Part shown: piece by piece, positions 1 to 8,636 of the stretch
How the letters are laid out: each line of letters begins with the position of its first letter
Position numbering within the stretch: the stretch's first letter is position 1
Translations under genes and position numbers: made by a program
The notes under the pieces: model-generated
The model's input: only the letters and a program-made list of their open reading frames with translations
Told to the model about the DNA's origin: nothing
Database searches by the model: none
Assembly (NCBI RefSeq): GCF_050613145.1
Contig: NZ_CP192507.1
Span: forward strand, 3,906,001-3,970,000
Reading direction: 5' to 3'
Source: Lysinibacillus_B sp050613145
GTDB taxonomy: Bacteria; Bacillota; Bacilli; Bacillales_A; Planococcaceae
Length of the DNA stretch: 64,000 bases

Positions 1-1
1 C

Positions 2-1108
2 TTCGTCATGAAAAATCCAATGAAAATTATTTTCGTAGCAGTCATTTTACTTGGCTTTGCGATGGTTCCGATTAAAGATATCGAACTGACGATTCCAACA
101 GTCGATGCACTCCCGACTTCTTACGAGGCACGACAAGCATACGACACCTTAACAGACGAATTTGGACTTGGTGACCAAGCAACGGTGTTTTTACTTGCAG
201 AACGTGACAATGGTTGGACAGACCGCGCTGGGCTACAACAAATGCTCGACATTCAAGAGAAATTACAGGCGGATGCACTCGTAAAAGAAGTCACAACGAT
301 GTTTACGGCAGCCGATATCGATTCAGTTGATACATGGGAAATGGTCAATACTAACCCGCAAACGCCGGGGATGCTCAATAAGGTAGCAGAAAACTTCGTG
401 CAAGACAATCAAATGTATATGGTTATTTCCATTAATGCACAAGGGGCTTCTACCGAGGCACAGAACTTTGTGCGTGATTGGATGGATCAAGATTTAGGGG
501 TGGAATTTGCATTAGCAGGGCAACCGAAATTCAATCAAGAAATCTTTGATGAGATTGCCAATAAGATTGGGCTCGCCTTAACGATTATTATTGTAACAAC
601 CTTTATTATTTTAATGTTTGCCTTTAAATCTATTTTAATTCCGTTAAAGGCCATTATTATGAATGTCATTGGCTTAGGCTCAACGTTCGGTATTCTTGTG
701 TACATTTTCCAATATGGGCATTTCGGTCTCCCGGAAGTGACGATTGCACTCATTATTCCGGTGATTGTATTCTGTCTTGTATTTGGCTTAAGCATGGACT
801 ATGAGGTCTTCTTAATTTCTCGTATACAAGAAGAATACGAGAAAGGCGCTGAAAATACAAAAGCGACAATCGACGGGCTCGTTTCTACATCCAAAATTAT
901 TACATCCGCTGCACTCATTATGATTGTCATTACAGGTGCTTTTGCCTTTACGGATGTAATGCCTGTGAAGCAAATTGGGATTGGCATTGCAATTGCGGTT
1001 GCGATTGATGCGACAATTATTCGTTTAATGCTCGTTCCAAGCTTAATGAAATTATTCGGCGACTGGAACTGGTGGTTACCATTTGTCAAAAGAAAATCAA
1101 AGCAATAA
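2..1108 (+). CDS. MMPL-family membrane transporter, C-terminal part (gene enters from the left edge)
   Basis: The frame is open to the first bases of the window, so the Met at 8 is probably internal and this is the C-terminal half of a roughly 700-residue RND/MMPL-type transporter. Counting from base 8, there is one membrane helix at residues 8-25, a soluble extracytoplasmic section of about 150 residues, then a block of helices at about 185-345. The segment GLSMDYEVFLISRI near residue 260 is typical of the helix 10-11 loop of bacterial MMPL proteins. The family exports lipids or hydrophobic compounds using the proton gradient; no substrate can be read here. It ends in a basic tail (KRKSKQ), and a palindromic repeat follows the stop codon directly. 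Confidence 0.85.
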   Translation, partial: FVMKNPMKIIFVAVILLGFAMVPIKDIELTIPTVDALPTSYEARQAYDTLTDEFGLGDQATVFLLAERDNGWTDRAGLQQMLDIQEKLQADALVKEVTTMFTAADIDSVDTWEMVNTNPQTPGMLNKVAENFVQDNQMYMVISINAQGASTEAQNFVRDWMDQDLGVEFALAGQPKFNQEIFDEIANKIGLALTIIIVTTFIILMFAFKSILIPLKAIIMNVIGLGSTFGILVYIFQYGHFGLPEVTIALIIPVIVFCLVFGLSMDYEVFLISRIQEEYEKGAENTKATIDGLVSTSKIITSAALIMIVITGAFAFTDVMPVKQIGIGIAIAVAIDATIIRLMLVPSLMKLFGDWNWWLPFVKRKSKQ

Positions 1109-1110
1109 GA

Positions 1111-1262
1111 AAAGCGCAAGCGCCTACTCTAGCCCCGACATGCGTTGGAGATAGGCTCACAGTGTGCTTGCACACGAAGAGACTTTCGAAACGTCACGAG
1201 GGGATGGGCGCTGGAGCTAGACACGCTTTCAATTTGAAACAGTTTATACTTTCTTATCTAAG
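1111..1262. repeat. Palindromic intergenic repeat, family A, copy 1
   Basis: This is about 150 bp starting 3 bp after the MMPL stop. It shares long near-identical stretches with 32953-33085, including TAGCCCCGACATGCGTTGGA and GACTTTCGAAACGTCACGAG. The outer parts pair (GCGCC...GCCCC with GGGG...GGCGC), so it can fold into a long stem. Copy 1 carries about 16 extra bases (AGTGTGCTTGCACACG region) that copy 2 lacks. The tail ends in TTTATACTTTCTTA, also seen at 15095-15110. No reading frame of interest. Confidence 0.75.
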
Positions 1263-1270
1263 AACAAAAG

Positions 1271-1325
1271 CGCTAAAGCACCTGCTAATCCCCGACACGC
1301 GCTAGAGGGGATGGTGCTTTCGCCT
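1271..1325. repeat. Hairpin repeat related to family A
   Basis: Just downstream of copy 1 is a shorter hairpin with the same plan. AAAGCACC (1275-1282) pairs with GGTGCTTT (1313-1320), and CCCC pairs with GGGG inside it, around a CCCCGACACGCG segment resembling the CCCCGACATGCG core of family A. It may act as a transcription barrier after the MMPL gene, but the T-tract is weak. Confidence 0.5.
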
Positions 1326-1392
1326 AGACGTAGATGCTCTTTTCAACAATCGTTATCCACAATGCGGCATTTTATCATTTCCTTAACAAAGA

Positions 1393-1430
1393 AAAAACGC
1401 ACTTTCGCTCACTGGCGATCGTGCGTTTTT
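1393..1430 (-). terminator. Rho-independent terminator of the hydrolase at 1432-2034
   Basis: AAAAACGCAC (1393-1402) pairs with GTGCGTTTTT (1421-1430), with an inner TCGC/GCGA stem. It ends in a run of T on the minus strand, directly after the hydrolase stop codon. It can also act on plus-strand transcripts. Confidence 0.85.
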
Positions 1431-1431
1431 A

Positions 1432-2034
1432 TTAGTCAAAAAGTTGACCATACCAAGCTTTTGCAGCTTGTACTTCAGGCATTGTTAGTTGATGCCCATA
1501 GTCAAACCATGCTACTTCTACAAGAGCACCTGCATTTACTAATAATTGCTCTAGCTCTTCTGATTCTTGCGGTGGACACATGAAATCATTTGTTCCTGCG
1601 CCAATCCATACATTTACATCTTGTAAATTTGGCATCGTTGCTTCACGGTCAGGTACCATTGGATGATGTAAAATGGCTCCTGCTAAACTATGTTGATGGC
1701 GGAATAATAAATTCCCTGCAATATTAGCACCATTGGAATACCCAATAGCTACAATTTTCGATGCATCAAAGCCATACTGAACACTCGCTGATTTGACAAA
1801 ATCATATAGCTCATCTGTACGGAAACGAAGATCTTCCATATCAAACACACCTTCAGCAATACGGCGGAAAAAGCGTGGCATGCCATTTTCTACTACTTGA
1901 CCGCGCACACTTAAAACATTCGCCTCTGCATCAATCTCTTTTGCCAGTCCAAGTAAAGCGTGCTCTGTCCCACCTGTCCCGTGCAGTAATAGTAACGTAA
2001 TGTCCTTTGTCCCTTGTTCAAAAATATGTTGCAT
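1432..2034 (-). CDS. Alpha/beta hydrolase, MhqD-like carboxylesterase
   Basis: A 200-residue single-domain alpha/beta hydrolase. Visible landmarks are the oxyanion-loop segment LLLLHGTGGTE near residue 15, the nucleophile elbow GYSNG near residue 100, the acid in GTNDFMCPP near 150 and the catalytic His in YGHQLT near 180. Length and motif spacing match the phospholipase/carboxylesterase-like family that includes B. subtilis MhqD, made in response to hydroquinones. The cytosolic location is inferred from the absence of a signal peptide. The start is supported by a GTGAGGA ribosome site 4 bases upstream. The 13-bp palindrome at 2047-2078 lies in its leader. Substrate not determinable. Confidence 0.85.
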   Translation of the reverse strand: MQHIFEQGTKDITLLLLHGTGGTEHALLGLAKEIDAEANVLSVRGQVVENGMPRFFRRIAEGVFDMEDLRFRTDELYDFVKSASVQYGFDASKIVAIGYSNGANIAGNLLFRHQHSLAGAILHHPMVPDREATMPNLQDVNVWIGAGTNDFMCPPQESEELEQLLVNAGALVEVAWFDYGHQLTMPEVQAAKAWYGQLFD

Positions 2035-2046
2035 GTCCTCACGCCC

Positions 2047-2078
2047 CTATAATTATCTCGAATTTGAGATAATTATAG
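2047..2078. promoter_or_regulatory. Perfect 13-bp palindrome in the leader of the MhqD-like gene
   Basis: CTATAATTATCTC (2047-2059) is perfectly complementary to 2066-2078 around a 6-nt loop. On the minus strand it falls between the preceding small gene (it contains that gene's stop) and the ribosome site of the hydrolase. It has no T-tract, so a regulatory hairpin or an operator is as likely as termination. Confidence 0.5.
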
Positions 2079-2310
2079 ACTCATACGTCGAATTAGTCAA
2101 AGGAGCGGATTGCTCATCTACTTCTTCTGTTTCAGGTACCCCTCTATTATTTGGATCAATCCCACCATTGTTGCGACCATATTTGGACGGATCATACGTA
2201 TTATAGAAAATGGTAATCACAATGACGGCAAAAATAGATGCTATAATGATTGACCCGATGACAATAAAAGCAAACTTTTTACCATTTGACGTTCTCTCTT
2301 CCATCATCAT
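2053..2310 (-). CDS. Small single-pass membrane protein, unknown
   Basis: An 85-residue protein I do not recognise. It has a basic N-terminus, one strong membrane helix at about residues 12-36 (isoleucine/valine rich) and a polar tail rich in Asn, Gly, Pro and Glu, predicted to lie outside. A GGGGG ribosome site precedes the ATG triplet run. It sits 10 bp downstream of the 153-residue gene at 2320-2781 and before the hydrolase, so the three may be co-transcribed on the minus strand. The last codons overlap the 2047-2078 palindrome. Confidence 0.65.
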   Translation of the reverse strand: MMMEERTSNGKKFAFIVIGSIIIASIFAVIVITIFYNTYDPSKYGRNNGGIDPNNRGVPETEEVDEQSAPLTNSTYESIIISNSR

Positions 2311-2319
2311 TTCCCCCTT

Positions 2320-2781
2320 TTACTTCACTGGGCGAAAGCCTTCCTCGCGTAAATATTCCACCGCTGCCTCACGCGTACCAAATGCTTCCTCTAAATTATC
2401 GTTATGATATACATTCCACGAACGATTTTCATACACTAGTTCAAGCTCTGTACGGCTGCGGTCTACCCATACTTCAATAATTGGTTCATCATCAAAATCC
2501 TCTGATAAATATTCAATCGCATCTGCAATAATCGTTCGCAGTGCTTCTTCCGAATAATCACGAATATTAACAAGACCTTTATCATTCGCTTCTTTTTCAT
2601 ATTTTAATAAGTCGCCAATGAATACAAAACCATTCCCATTTGGATGTAATTTTTCAATCACAATCGTCTTTTCGTATAAACTTTCTTCAAAATGATAATT
2701 AATACGTTTTAATGAAATTTCCTTCTTTTTTAACTGTGTGAACTCTTCGATAATCGCTTGCTTTTGTTCAAATGTAAGCAT
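2320..2781 (-). CDS. Conserved-looking hypothetical protein, 153 aa
   Basis: A soluble, acidic protein of 153 residues without a signal or membrane segment, preceded by a perfect AAAAGGAGA ribosome site. The N-terminal third is Lys/Glu rich and probably helical. The C-terminal half has an alternating strand-like section (EPIIEVWVDRSRTELELVYE) and ends in a short segment with an AAVEYLREEGFRPV helix, like proteins where residues assemble in small alpha/beta folds. I do not recognise a family and assign no function. First gene of a probable three-gene minus-strand unit. Confidence 0.7.
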   Translation of the reverse strand: MLTFEQKQAIIEEFTQLKKKEISLKRINYHFEESLYEKTIVIEKLHPNGNGFVFIGDLLKYEKEANDKGLVNIRDYSEEALRTIIADAIEYLSEDFDDEPIIEVWVDRSRTELELVYENRSWNVYHNDNLEEAFGTREAAVEYLREEGFRPVK

Positions 2782-2830
2782 AAAAATCTCCTTTTAATTT
2801 CTTTCGCCCACTAGTATAACATACAGAAAA

Positions 2831-2857
2831 GAGAAGTAGCCTGGCTACATACTTCTC
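2831..2857 (-). terminator. Terminator downstream of the AI-2E-type permease
   Basis: On the minus strand GAGAAGTA-GTAGCC pairs with GGCTAC-TTCTC, followed by TTTTCTG. It lies about 50 bp after the permease stop. A run of eight G on the plus strand (2885-2892) sits between stop and hairpin. Confidence 0.7.
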
Positions 2858-2909
2858 TCACATCTCAATGACGCCACCTATAGAGGGGGGGGACTTCTAC
2901 TAAAAGAAG

Positions 2910-3989
2910 CTATACCGTTTTCGTTGCGGCTTCTTTAATTTTTTTACGCTCCTCATATATATTAACAACAATTACTTTTAATACGGCATATGTCGGAATC
3001 GCAATCAAAATCCCGATAAACCCTGCAATATTCCCTGCTGCTAATACAATGGAAATAACCGTTAATGGATGGATATCTAATGATTTTCCCATAATGTTTG
3101 GTGTGATTAAGTTGCTTTCAACTTGTTGCGCTACTAAGGTAATCACCAGTACCCAAATGACTAAAACGGGATCCTGTAAAATCGCTACAACGACAGCTGG
3201 TACAAGGGATACCCACGGGCCAATAAACGGAATCATATTCATAAAGAAGGCAAAGATTGAAAGTAGCAGTGCATACTCTAACTTAATGATTAAATACCCG
3301 ATAAGCATCATGATGGCCAGTATCGAGCTAATAATGACTTGTCCTTGTACATAGTTACGAAGCACACGATCAATATCCTCTAACGTCTCCTTTACCCACG
3401 TACGGCGTTCACCGGTAAATATTTTATAAATATTTGGCGCGAACTTTTCATGATCCTTTAACATAAAAATGAAAAAGAATGGGACGAGAATAAGTGTAAA
3501 CGTCGCTGACACGGCACCGCTAATAACGCTGACAAGCCACGTACTACTTTTCACGGCAATCTCCTGAATCGAATTCGAAATAGAGTCAACAAACTCTCCT
3601 ACTTGTGGCGGTAAATTATCTCTATTATTAATAATGTAATCTGTTGTTTCCTGAATATTCGTGGCGATCATTGGTGCATTTTTCACCAAATTATTCACTT
3701 GAGTAGCAATTGGATTGCCAATCATTAATAAAATCCCTGTTACTACGCCTGCTAGTAAAATAATGATTGTACTAATACTTGCCCATCTCGGTAAGCCGCG
3801 CTTTTCTAACAAACGCTGAAGCGGCTCTGTAACATAATACAATACGCCTCCTAATAACAATGGAATAAAAATCGTTTTTAAAATGATAACGAATGGACTA
3901 AAGATCCCTTGAATCTCTATAAAATATTTAATAATTAAAAGACCAATTAAAATGCCGACTCCTACTTGAAACCATAGTTTCTTTGTCAT
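2910..3989 (-). CDS. AI-2E family permease (YrrI/YueF-like)
   Basis: A 359-residue integral membrane protein matching the AI-2E/PerM family in length and layout: helices at about residues 8-30 and 30-52, a pair near 65-90, a soluble stretch of about 75 residues (helical, from NLVKNAPMIATNIQETTDY onward), then a C-terminal block of four or five helices at 150-345. The conserved part around PFIGPWVSLVPAVVVAI and the LEYALLLSIFAFFMNMIPFIG region is characteristic. Family members have been linked to export of autoinducer-2, small molecules or Na+/H+ exchange; the substrate here is open. AGAAGGAGGT ribosome site 6-7 bp upstream of the ATG. Confidence 0.85.
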   Translation of the reverse strand: MTKKLWFQVGVGILIGLLIIKYFIEIQGIFSPFVIILKTIFIPLLLGGVLYYVTEPLQRLLEKRGLPRWASISTIIILLAGVVTGILLMIGNPIATQVNNLVKNAPMIATNIQETTDYIINNRDNLPPQVGEFVDSISNSIQEIAVKSSTWLVSVISGAVSATFTLILVPFFFIFMLKDHEKFAPNIYKIFTGERRTWVKETLEDIDRVLRNYVQGQVIISSILAIMMLIGYLIIKLEYALLLSIFAFFMNMIPFIGPWVSLVPAVVVAILQDPVLVIWVLVITLVAQQVESNLITPNIMGKSLDIHPLTVISIVLAAGNIAGFIGILIAIPTYAVLKVIVVNIYEERKKIKEAATKTV

Positions 3990-4161
3990 TATTTACCTCC
4001 TTCTTATTGATACTCTCTAAACTCAACTATGTATTTGAAAGACATGAACCTAGCTATTACGAGATGGTAAAATTGTCACCTTCCTACAAAATACCTTGTT
4101 CCTTCTTACATACGTGATGAAACGATAGAATGTTTCACTCTATAATCATTCAATATTATTA

Positions 4162-4430
4162 ATGGCTCTTCGCCAAAACGTGTACTTGACCGTACATTCC
4201 GTTACGGGCGGACGCTTTCCGCGGGCGAGGTCGAGCCTCCTCGTCGCTCATTCTTCGGTGCTCCTGCCGCTCCGCTTTCGTCGCAAATAAATTTCCTGCG
4301 GGGTCTCGGGCCAACATGATGTTGGTCACAAAGGCGTTGTCACAGGACGTGACGGTTTTAGCCTTTGTTCTTCTATCGCTTTTCCCGCTGGACTCGCCAC
4401 CCTTCACTCCATGTAATTTTGGAATTCTAC
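4162..4430. repeat. GC-rich intergenic repeat, family C, copy 1
   Basis: About 270 bp, much richer in G+C than its surroundings, between the permease and the M3 peptidase. The left part (GTACTTGACCGTACATTCCG, then GCGGACGCTTTCCGCGGGCG) matches the inverted fragment at 12118-12186. The middle part (around 4310-4365, including GTTGGTCACAAAGGCGTTG) matches about 48 nt of the IS605-like element at 49162-49372 with roughly 80% identity. A 96-codon minus-strand frame spans it, but it has the composition of the repeat and is not believed to be a gene. The rest of 3990-4695 holds nothing else I can identify except the terminator at 4654-4690. Confidence 0.7.
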
Positions 4431-4653
4431 ATTTTTTAATCAAGAACATATTTCGGAACCTTATTAATTATACTTTATTTTACTGACCAAAAAGAAGACT
4501 TATAAAAGAGACTATCACCAAAGAGTAGAGATGAACTAAAATGCTAGTGTTCATCACTTACATAGCTTTCACCATTGTTGCCTCTTTCAAACCCTATTTA
4601 TTCGTTCACGTAGGACATACTTCGCTTTATAGGGATTCCTTTTTTAAAATAAA

Positions 4654-4690
4654 AGAATGAGCAGTAAGTAAAACGCCACCGCTCATCCTT
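4654..4690 (-). terminator. Terminator of the M3 oligopeptidase
   Basis: On the minus strand GGATGAGCGGT pairs with ACTGCTCATTC (one mismatch) and is followed by TTTTATTTT. It begins 6 bp after the peptidase stop. Confidence 0.8.
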
Positions 4691-4695
4691 CATTT

Positions 4696-6390
4696 TTATA
4701 ACTTTGTATCATCAATGCTGTTTAAATACGCTTCAATTACACCCACTACGGATTGTACACAGCCCTCTTCAAATGGCGAGATTAACCCAGCCTCTTTGAC
4801 TAAGCCTGTAAACGATTGTGAACCACCTAAGCTGCATAAATGGACATATTCCTTCCATGCTGCCTCAAAATCTTCACGTGAACGCTTCCAGAATTGGAAT
4901 GCACAAATTTGCGCTAACGTATAGTCAATATAATAGAACGGACTTGCATAAATATGCCCTTGACGCTGCCAGAAGCCGCCTGACTCTAAATACTCCTGAC
5001 CATCATAATCACGATGTGGCAAGTATTTTGCTTCGATTGCTTTCCAAGCTGCACGACGTTCTGCTGGTGTCATTTCTGGATTTTCATACACAACATGCTG
5101 GAACTCATCAACGGCTACACCATATGGTAAGAAAATCAGCCCTCCACTTAAATGGGCAAATTTATATTTATCTGTATCCTCTTTAAAGAACAACTCCATC
5201 CATGGCCATGTAAAAAATTCCATACTCATCGAATGAATTTCACAAGACTCGAAAGTTGGCCATAAATATTCTGGAATACCAATATTGCGACTGGCATACA
5301 CTTGATAAGCATGGCCTGCTTCGTGTGTTAAGACATCGATATCGCCTGATGTACCATTAAAGTTAGAAAAGATAAATGGCGAATCATAGTTTTCAATAAA
5401 CGTACAATAACCACCAGATTCCTTGCCCTTCTTCGCCACTAAATCCATTAGCTCACGATCTAACATATAGTTGAAGAACTCCCCCGTTTCTGGTGATAAT
5501 TCTTCGTACATCTTTTTACCATTTGCTACAATCCACTCAGCATCGCCTTTTTGTGTCGCATTCCCTGATAAAAACTTGAATCCTTCATCGTAGTATCTTA
5601 AATCTTCTACTCCAATGCGCTTTGCTTGGCGCTCGTACAACTTTGTAACAAGCGGTACGATATATTCACGTACTTGCTCGCGGAATTTTGCAACCATCTG
5701 TGCATCATAATCTATGCGATTCATATGAATATAGCCAAGTTCTACATAGTTTTTATAACCAAGTGTTGTCGCGATTTCATGGCGAATTTTCACGAGCTGA
5801 TCATATAAGTCATCAAATTTCTCTCCATTTTGTGCAAAAAAATGAGCTGATGCATCGCGTGCTGCTTTACGTACCGCACGATCTGTTGATTCACCATACG
5901 GGGCAAGCTGGGCTAGCGTTAATGTTTTGCCATCAAACTCAATTTGTGCAGAGGCTACGAGCTTGTTATATTCTGAGACTAATTTATTTTCCTTTTGCAT
6001 CAATTCAATAATCGCTGGTGAAAAACCTTTAATTTGGTTATCTGCTAACGCAAATAATTGCGCTCCCCATTTTTGTTCTAATGCTGCGCGAAACGGTGAG
6101 TTGACAAGCGCTTTATAGTACTCCGTAATCACATCGTCCATTTCCGGCTCGATTTCATCTAAATAATCCCGCTCTTGTTGGTAATATTCATCCGTTGTAT
6201 CAATAGATGCACGAATATATACAAGGTTCGCTTGTGTGGAAAAATCTTTGCGATATGCATTAATTTTTTCAATGACTTCGCTTTGTTCCTCCACTGTTGT
6301 CGCTTGTTTAAATTGTTCAATGTATGCATGTACCGCTAGCTTAATCGCCGGCATATGTGGACGCTTATACTCATAATCTGTAAATTTCAT
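4696..6390 (-). CDS. M3 family oligoendopeptidase (PepF-like)
   Basis: A 564-residue cytosolic zinc peptidase. The gluzincin motif HEAGH occurs in DVLTHEAGHAYQ near residue 357, and the third ligand Glu is expected in the downstream ESCEIHSMSMEFF segment, about 25 residues later. The long N-terminal helical part (about residues 1-200) and the C-terminal ESGGFWQRQGHIYASPFYYIDY section are typical of the short (about 565-residue) M3 oligoendopeptidases of Bacillales. These cleave short peptides in the cytoplasm. No signal peptide. A TAGGAGGGA ribosome site lies 6 bp before the ATG. Transcribed alone, with its own terminator. Confidence 0.92.
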   Translation of the reverse strand: MKFTDYEYKRPHMPAIKLAVHAYIEQFKQATTVEEQSEVIEKINAYRKDFSTQANLVYIRASIDTTDEYYQQERDYLDEIEPEMDDVITEYYKALVNSPFRAALEQKWGAQLFALADNQIKGFSPAIIELMQKENKLVSEYNKLVASAQIEFDGKTLTLAQLAPYGESTDRAVRKAARDASAHFFAQNGEKFDDLYDQLVKIRHEIATTLGYKNYVELGYIHMNRIDYDAQMVAKFREQVREYIVPLVTKLYERQAKRIGVEDLRYYDEGFKFLSGNATQKGDAEWIVANGKKMYEELSPETGEFFNYMLDRELMDLVAKKGKESGGYCTFIENYDSPFIFSNFNGTSGDIDVLTHEAGHAYQVYASRNIGIPEYLWPTFESCEIHSMSMEFFTWPWMELFFKEDTDKYKFAHLSGGLIFLPYGVAVDEFQHVVYENPEMTPAERRAAWKAIEAKYLPHRDYDGQEYLESGGFWQRQGHIYASPFYYIDYTLAQICAFQFWKRSREDFEAAWKEYVHLCSLGGSQSFTGLVKEAGLISPFEEGCVQSVVGVIEAYLNSIDDTKL

Positions 6391-6468
6391 CGTATCCCTC
6401 CTAATTAATTCGAAATCCGAAATTTATAGTTTTATTATTTAGTATTTTTACTATAAATGCAAGAAAAA

Positions 6469-6493
6469 GAGTGCAGATATCCTATCTACACTC
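6469..6493 (-). terminator. Terminator of the sCache chemoreceptor
   Basis: GAGTGCAGATA (6469-6479) pairs with TATCTACACTC (6483-6493) with one mismatch. On the minus strand it is followed by TTTTTCTT. Confidence 0.8.
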
Positions 6494-6542
6494 TCAAAGA
6501 AATCGTATCATTTCTCTATTCTACCCATTAATAAGCAAGCAT

Positions 6543-8285
6543 TTATCGAATCGTGAATTTATTAACGGATTCTTGTAACCCTTGAATTTCGTTTGATAAA
6601 TCATTCGAAGAGTTTGTCACCATTTGCACTGCTTTTTGCTGTTCATCTACAGACGCCGTTACTTCCTCCGTCATACTTGCGTTCGTTTCACTAATCATCG
6701 CAATTCGCTCAATAGAGGCAAGCATCGTATTTTTCGAGTTATTTAGTAACTGTACGCTTGTAGATACTTCTTCAATGGAACGAATAATCGTTTCAACTGC
6801 ATTGCCAATGTCTTCGAAAGATTGTTCCGTCGTTTCCACTGACTCATGCTGCCCTTGAACAATCGCATACGTTTTAGACATCTCATTCGTTACTAATTTG
6901 GTCTCTACTTCAATCCCTCTGAGCGTATTTCGCACTAAATCGGTTGCTTGGCTTGTTTGGTCAGCTAATTTTCGCACTTCTTGGGCGACTACAGCAAAAC
7001 CTTTTCCATGTTCGCCCGCACGTGCTGCCTCAATCGAAGCATTTAAAGCTAATAAGTTCGTTTGGTCTGAAATTTCATTAATTGTATTCACAATCCCCTC
7101 GATGTCACGAACTTTCCCAATTAAACTATCTAATACATCTTGCATAGATGTAATGAGCTCATAAGATTCTGTAGAGCGCTCTTTTAATATTGTTAAATTA
7201 TCTAGACCTTCCGCATTCGACTTCCGCATCTTTTCAGATGAGTGTAGCATCAATTCATTTTTCTCATGTAATTGCTCAATTTCTTGTGCAAAACTTAACG
7301 TGATTTGGTTTGTTTCATCCGCATCTGCCGCTTGTTGTGAAGCACCTTTCGCTACTTCTGTTGCCGCTTTGACAATGTCTTCTCCAAATGCTGTTGTTTC
7401 CTCTGCAACGGCAGTTAAATTAGTCGATGTATTTTGAATTTCCCCAATCGTATGCTCAACATCGGAAATAAGTACCTTTAGCTGACTCACCATTTCATTG
7501 AACCCTTTGTTTAATACACCGACCTCATCATGTCGTTCTGTACTGTCTAACTCGACCGTTAAATTCCCTTTCGCTACTTGTCCAACACGTTTTGATAGCT
7601 TCATAAGCGGGAAAGCTAAATGACGAGAGAATAAAATGGCCGCTACTCCTCCTAGGACAGTTGAAATAACCAATGTAATGAGTATGACCTTTAATAACGC
7701 GTTAGCTGGTGCATTGAAGTCCTGTAAATACGTTCCTGAGGCAATAATCCAGTTCCAATCTTCTTCTAACTTTGAGTAAATTAGTTTTGGTGCCACTTCA
7801 GTTTTTCCTGGCAACTCAAATTCATAATACGTAAAGCCTCCACCCGCTACAGCTTGTTCCTTTACTTCACGTATAAAGTGCTGACCTGAGCTATCTTGGT
7901 CATTCCATAAATTATCGCCTTCCCGTGTAGGGTGACCAATTAACGTCCCTTGGCGATTGATAATATATATATAGCCATTCTCTCCTAAATCAGAAGGGTT
8001 CGCTAATTGTCTTTTTCCATCTGGTCCTTTTTCACCTATCAGCGCAGCCTTTACTTGTTCCTGTGCCTCTTGTACCGTAATCGCTCCGCTGTCTACCGCT
8101 ACCTGCGCTTGATCCATTAATTGTAGTGCAGATTCTACACTATTTTTAATTACTGTTTCCCCTAGCTGATCAAGCCCCTGTTGCGCTTCCATGTAACTAA
8201 CAAAACCAATGATTGAACTAGGTAGTAAGAATAATAAAAATGAAAAAATCAATAATTTTCCACGAATTGTACGTAAAACACTCAT
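6543..8285 (-). CDS. Methyl-accepting chemotaxis protein with Cache sensor
   Basis: A 580-residue transmembrane chemoreceptor. Helix 1 spans about residues 10-32. An extracytoplasmic single-Cache-type domain runs to about 195, with the typical NGYIYIINRQGTLIGHP and GGGFTYYEFELPG signatures. Helix 2 spans 197-219, a HAMP domain 220-275, and a long methyl-accepting coiled coil follows. The signalling tip contains SDQTNLLALNASIEAARAGE and GKGFAVVAQEVRKLA near 400-430. Cache domains of this type often bind small carboxylates or amino acids; the ligand here is unknown. It signals through CheW/CheA to the flagella. The second receptor gene lies upstream, separated by a terminator and a MITE, so it is probably transcribed separately. 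Confidence 0.93.
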   Translation of the reverse strand: MSVLRTIRGKLLIFSFLLFLLPSSIIGFVSYMEAQQGLDQLGETVIKNSVESALQLMDQAQVAVDSGAITVQEAQEQVKAALIGEKGPDGKRQLANPSDLGENGYIYIINRQGTLIGHPTREGDNLWNDQDSSGQHFIREVKEQAVAGGGFTYYEFELPGKTEVAPKLIYSKLEEDWNWIIASGTYLQDFNAPANALLKVILITLVISTVLGGVAAILFSRHLAFPLMKLSKRVGQVAKGNLTVELDSTERHDEVGVLNKGFNEMVSQLKVLISDVEHTIGEIQNTSTNLTAVAEETTAFGEDIVKAATEVAKGASQQAADADETNQITLSFAQEIEQLHEKNELMLHSSEKMRKSNAEGLDNLTILKERSTESYELITSMQDVLDSLIGKVRDIEGIVNTINEISDQTNLLALNASIEAARAGEHGKGFAVVAQEVRKLADQTSQATDLVRNTLRGIEVETKLVTNEMSKTYAIVQGQHESVETTEQSFEDIGNAVETIIRSIEEVSTSVQLLNNSKNTMLASIERIAMISETNASMTEEVTASVDEQQKAVQMVTNSSNDLSNEIQGLQESVNKFTIR

Positions 8286-8415
8286 TTCATCACCACTTTT
8301 CTATTTTTCCCAAATCCCCCGTTATCTTTATTATTACATAAAAATGTAATTAAACAATTAAATTCCGACAATTTTTCTACAAAAATCAAAAAATATTTAA
8401 AATCATCAAAATAAA

Positions 8416-8451
8416 AAGTGTGGCACCTAATGATCAATAGGTACCACACTT
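8416..8451 (-). terminator. Terminator of the second chemoreceptor, displaced by a MITE
   Basis: AAGTGTGGCACCTA (8416-8429) pairs with TAGGTACCACACTT (8438-8451), one mismatch, with TTTTTATTTT after it on the minus strand. It is the natural terminator of 8637-10385, but MITE copy 1 now lies between it and that gene's stop. Confidence 0.8.
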
Positions 8452-8467
8452 CCTTTTATTTTATAAC

Positions 8468-8633
8468 ACGCGTGTTGATTTACCTTTTATGTGAATGGGC
8501 TCCTTGGATACGTTGATTTCCGCTACGGCTGACTCACTTTCCGCTCCAATCAACAAGCAAGTCCCTTTTATCAACCATTCCACTAAAATATCACGCTTAT
8601 TATTTCGTAATATTTGTATAATCAACACCTCTG
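8468..8633. mobile_element. MITE family B, copy 1 (internally deleted, with 10-bp target duplication)
   Basis: A 166-bp element with ends ACGCGTGTTGATTTACC and (inverted) CAGAGGTGTTGATTATAC. It is flanked on both sides by ATTTTATAAC (8458-8467 and 8634-8643), a perfect 10-bp direct duplication. It lacks about 95 internal bp present in copies 2 and 4. The deletion joins two TCCGC motifs, suggesting slippage between short direct repeats. The right-hand duplicate contains the stop codon of the chemoreceptor gene at 8637. Confidence 0.85.
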
Positions 8634-8636
8634 ATT

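Noticed and set aside
2885..2892. Run of eight G as a phase-variation tract
   Set aside because: It lies in a 3' untranslated region, not in a frame or promoter; an assembly or sequencing artefact is also possible.
4159..4449. 96-codon minus-strand frame
   Set aside because: It coincides with GC-rich repeat C, has no ribosome site and its composition is that of the repeat.
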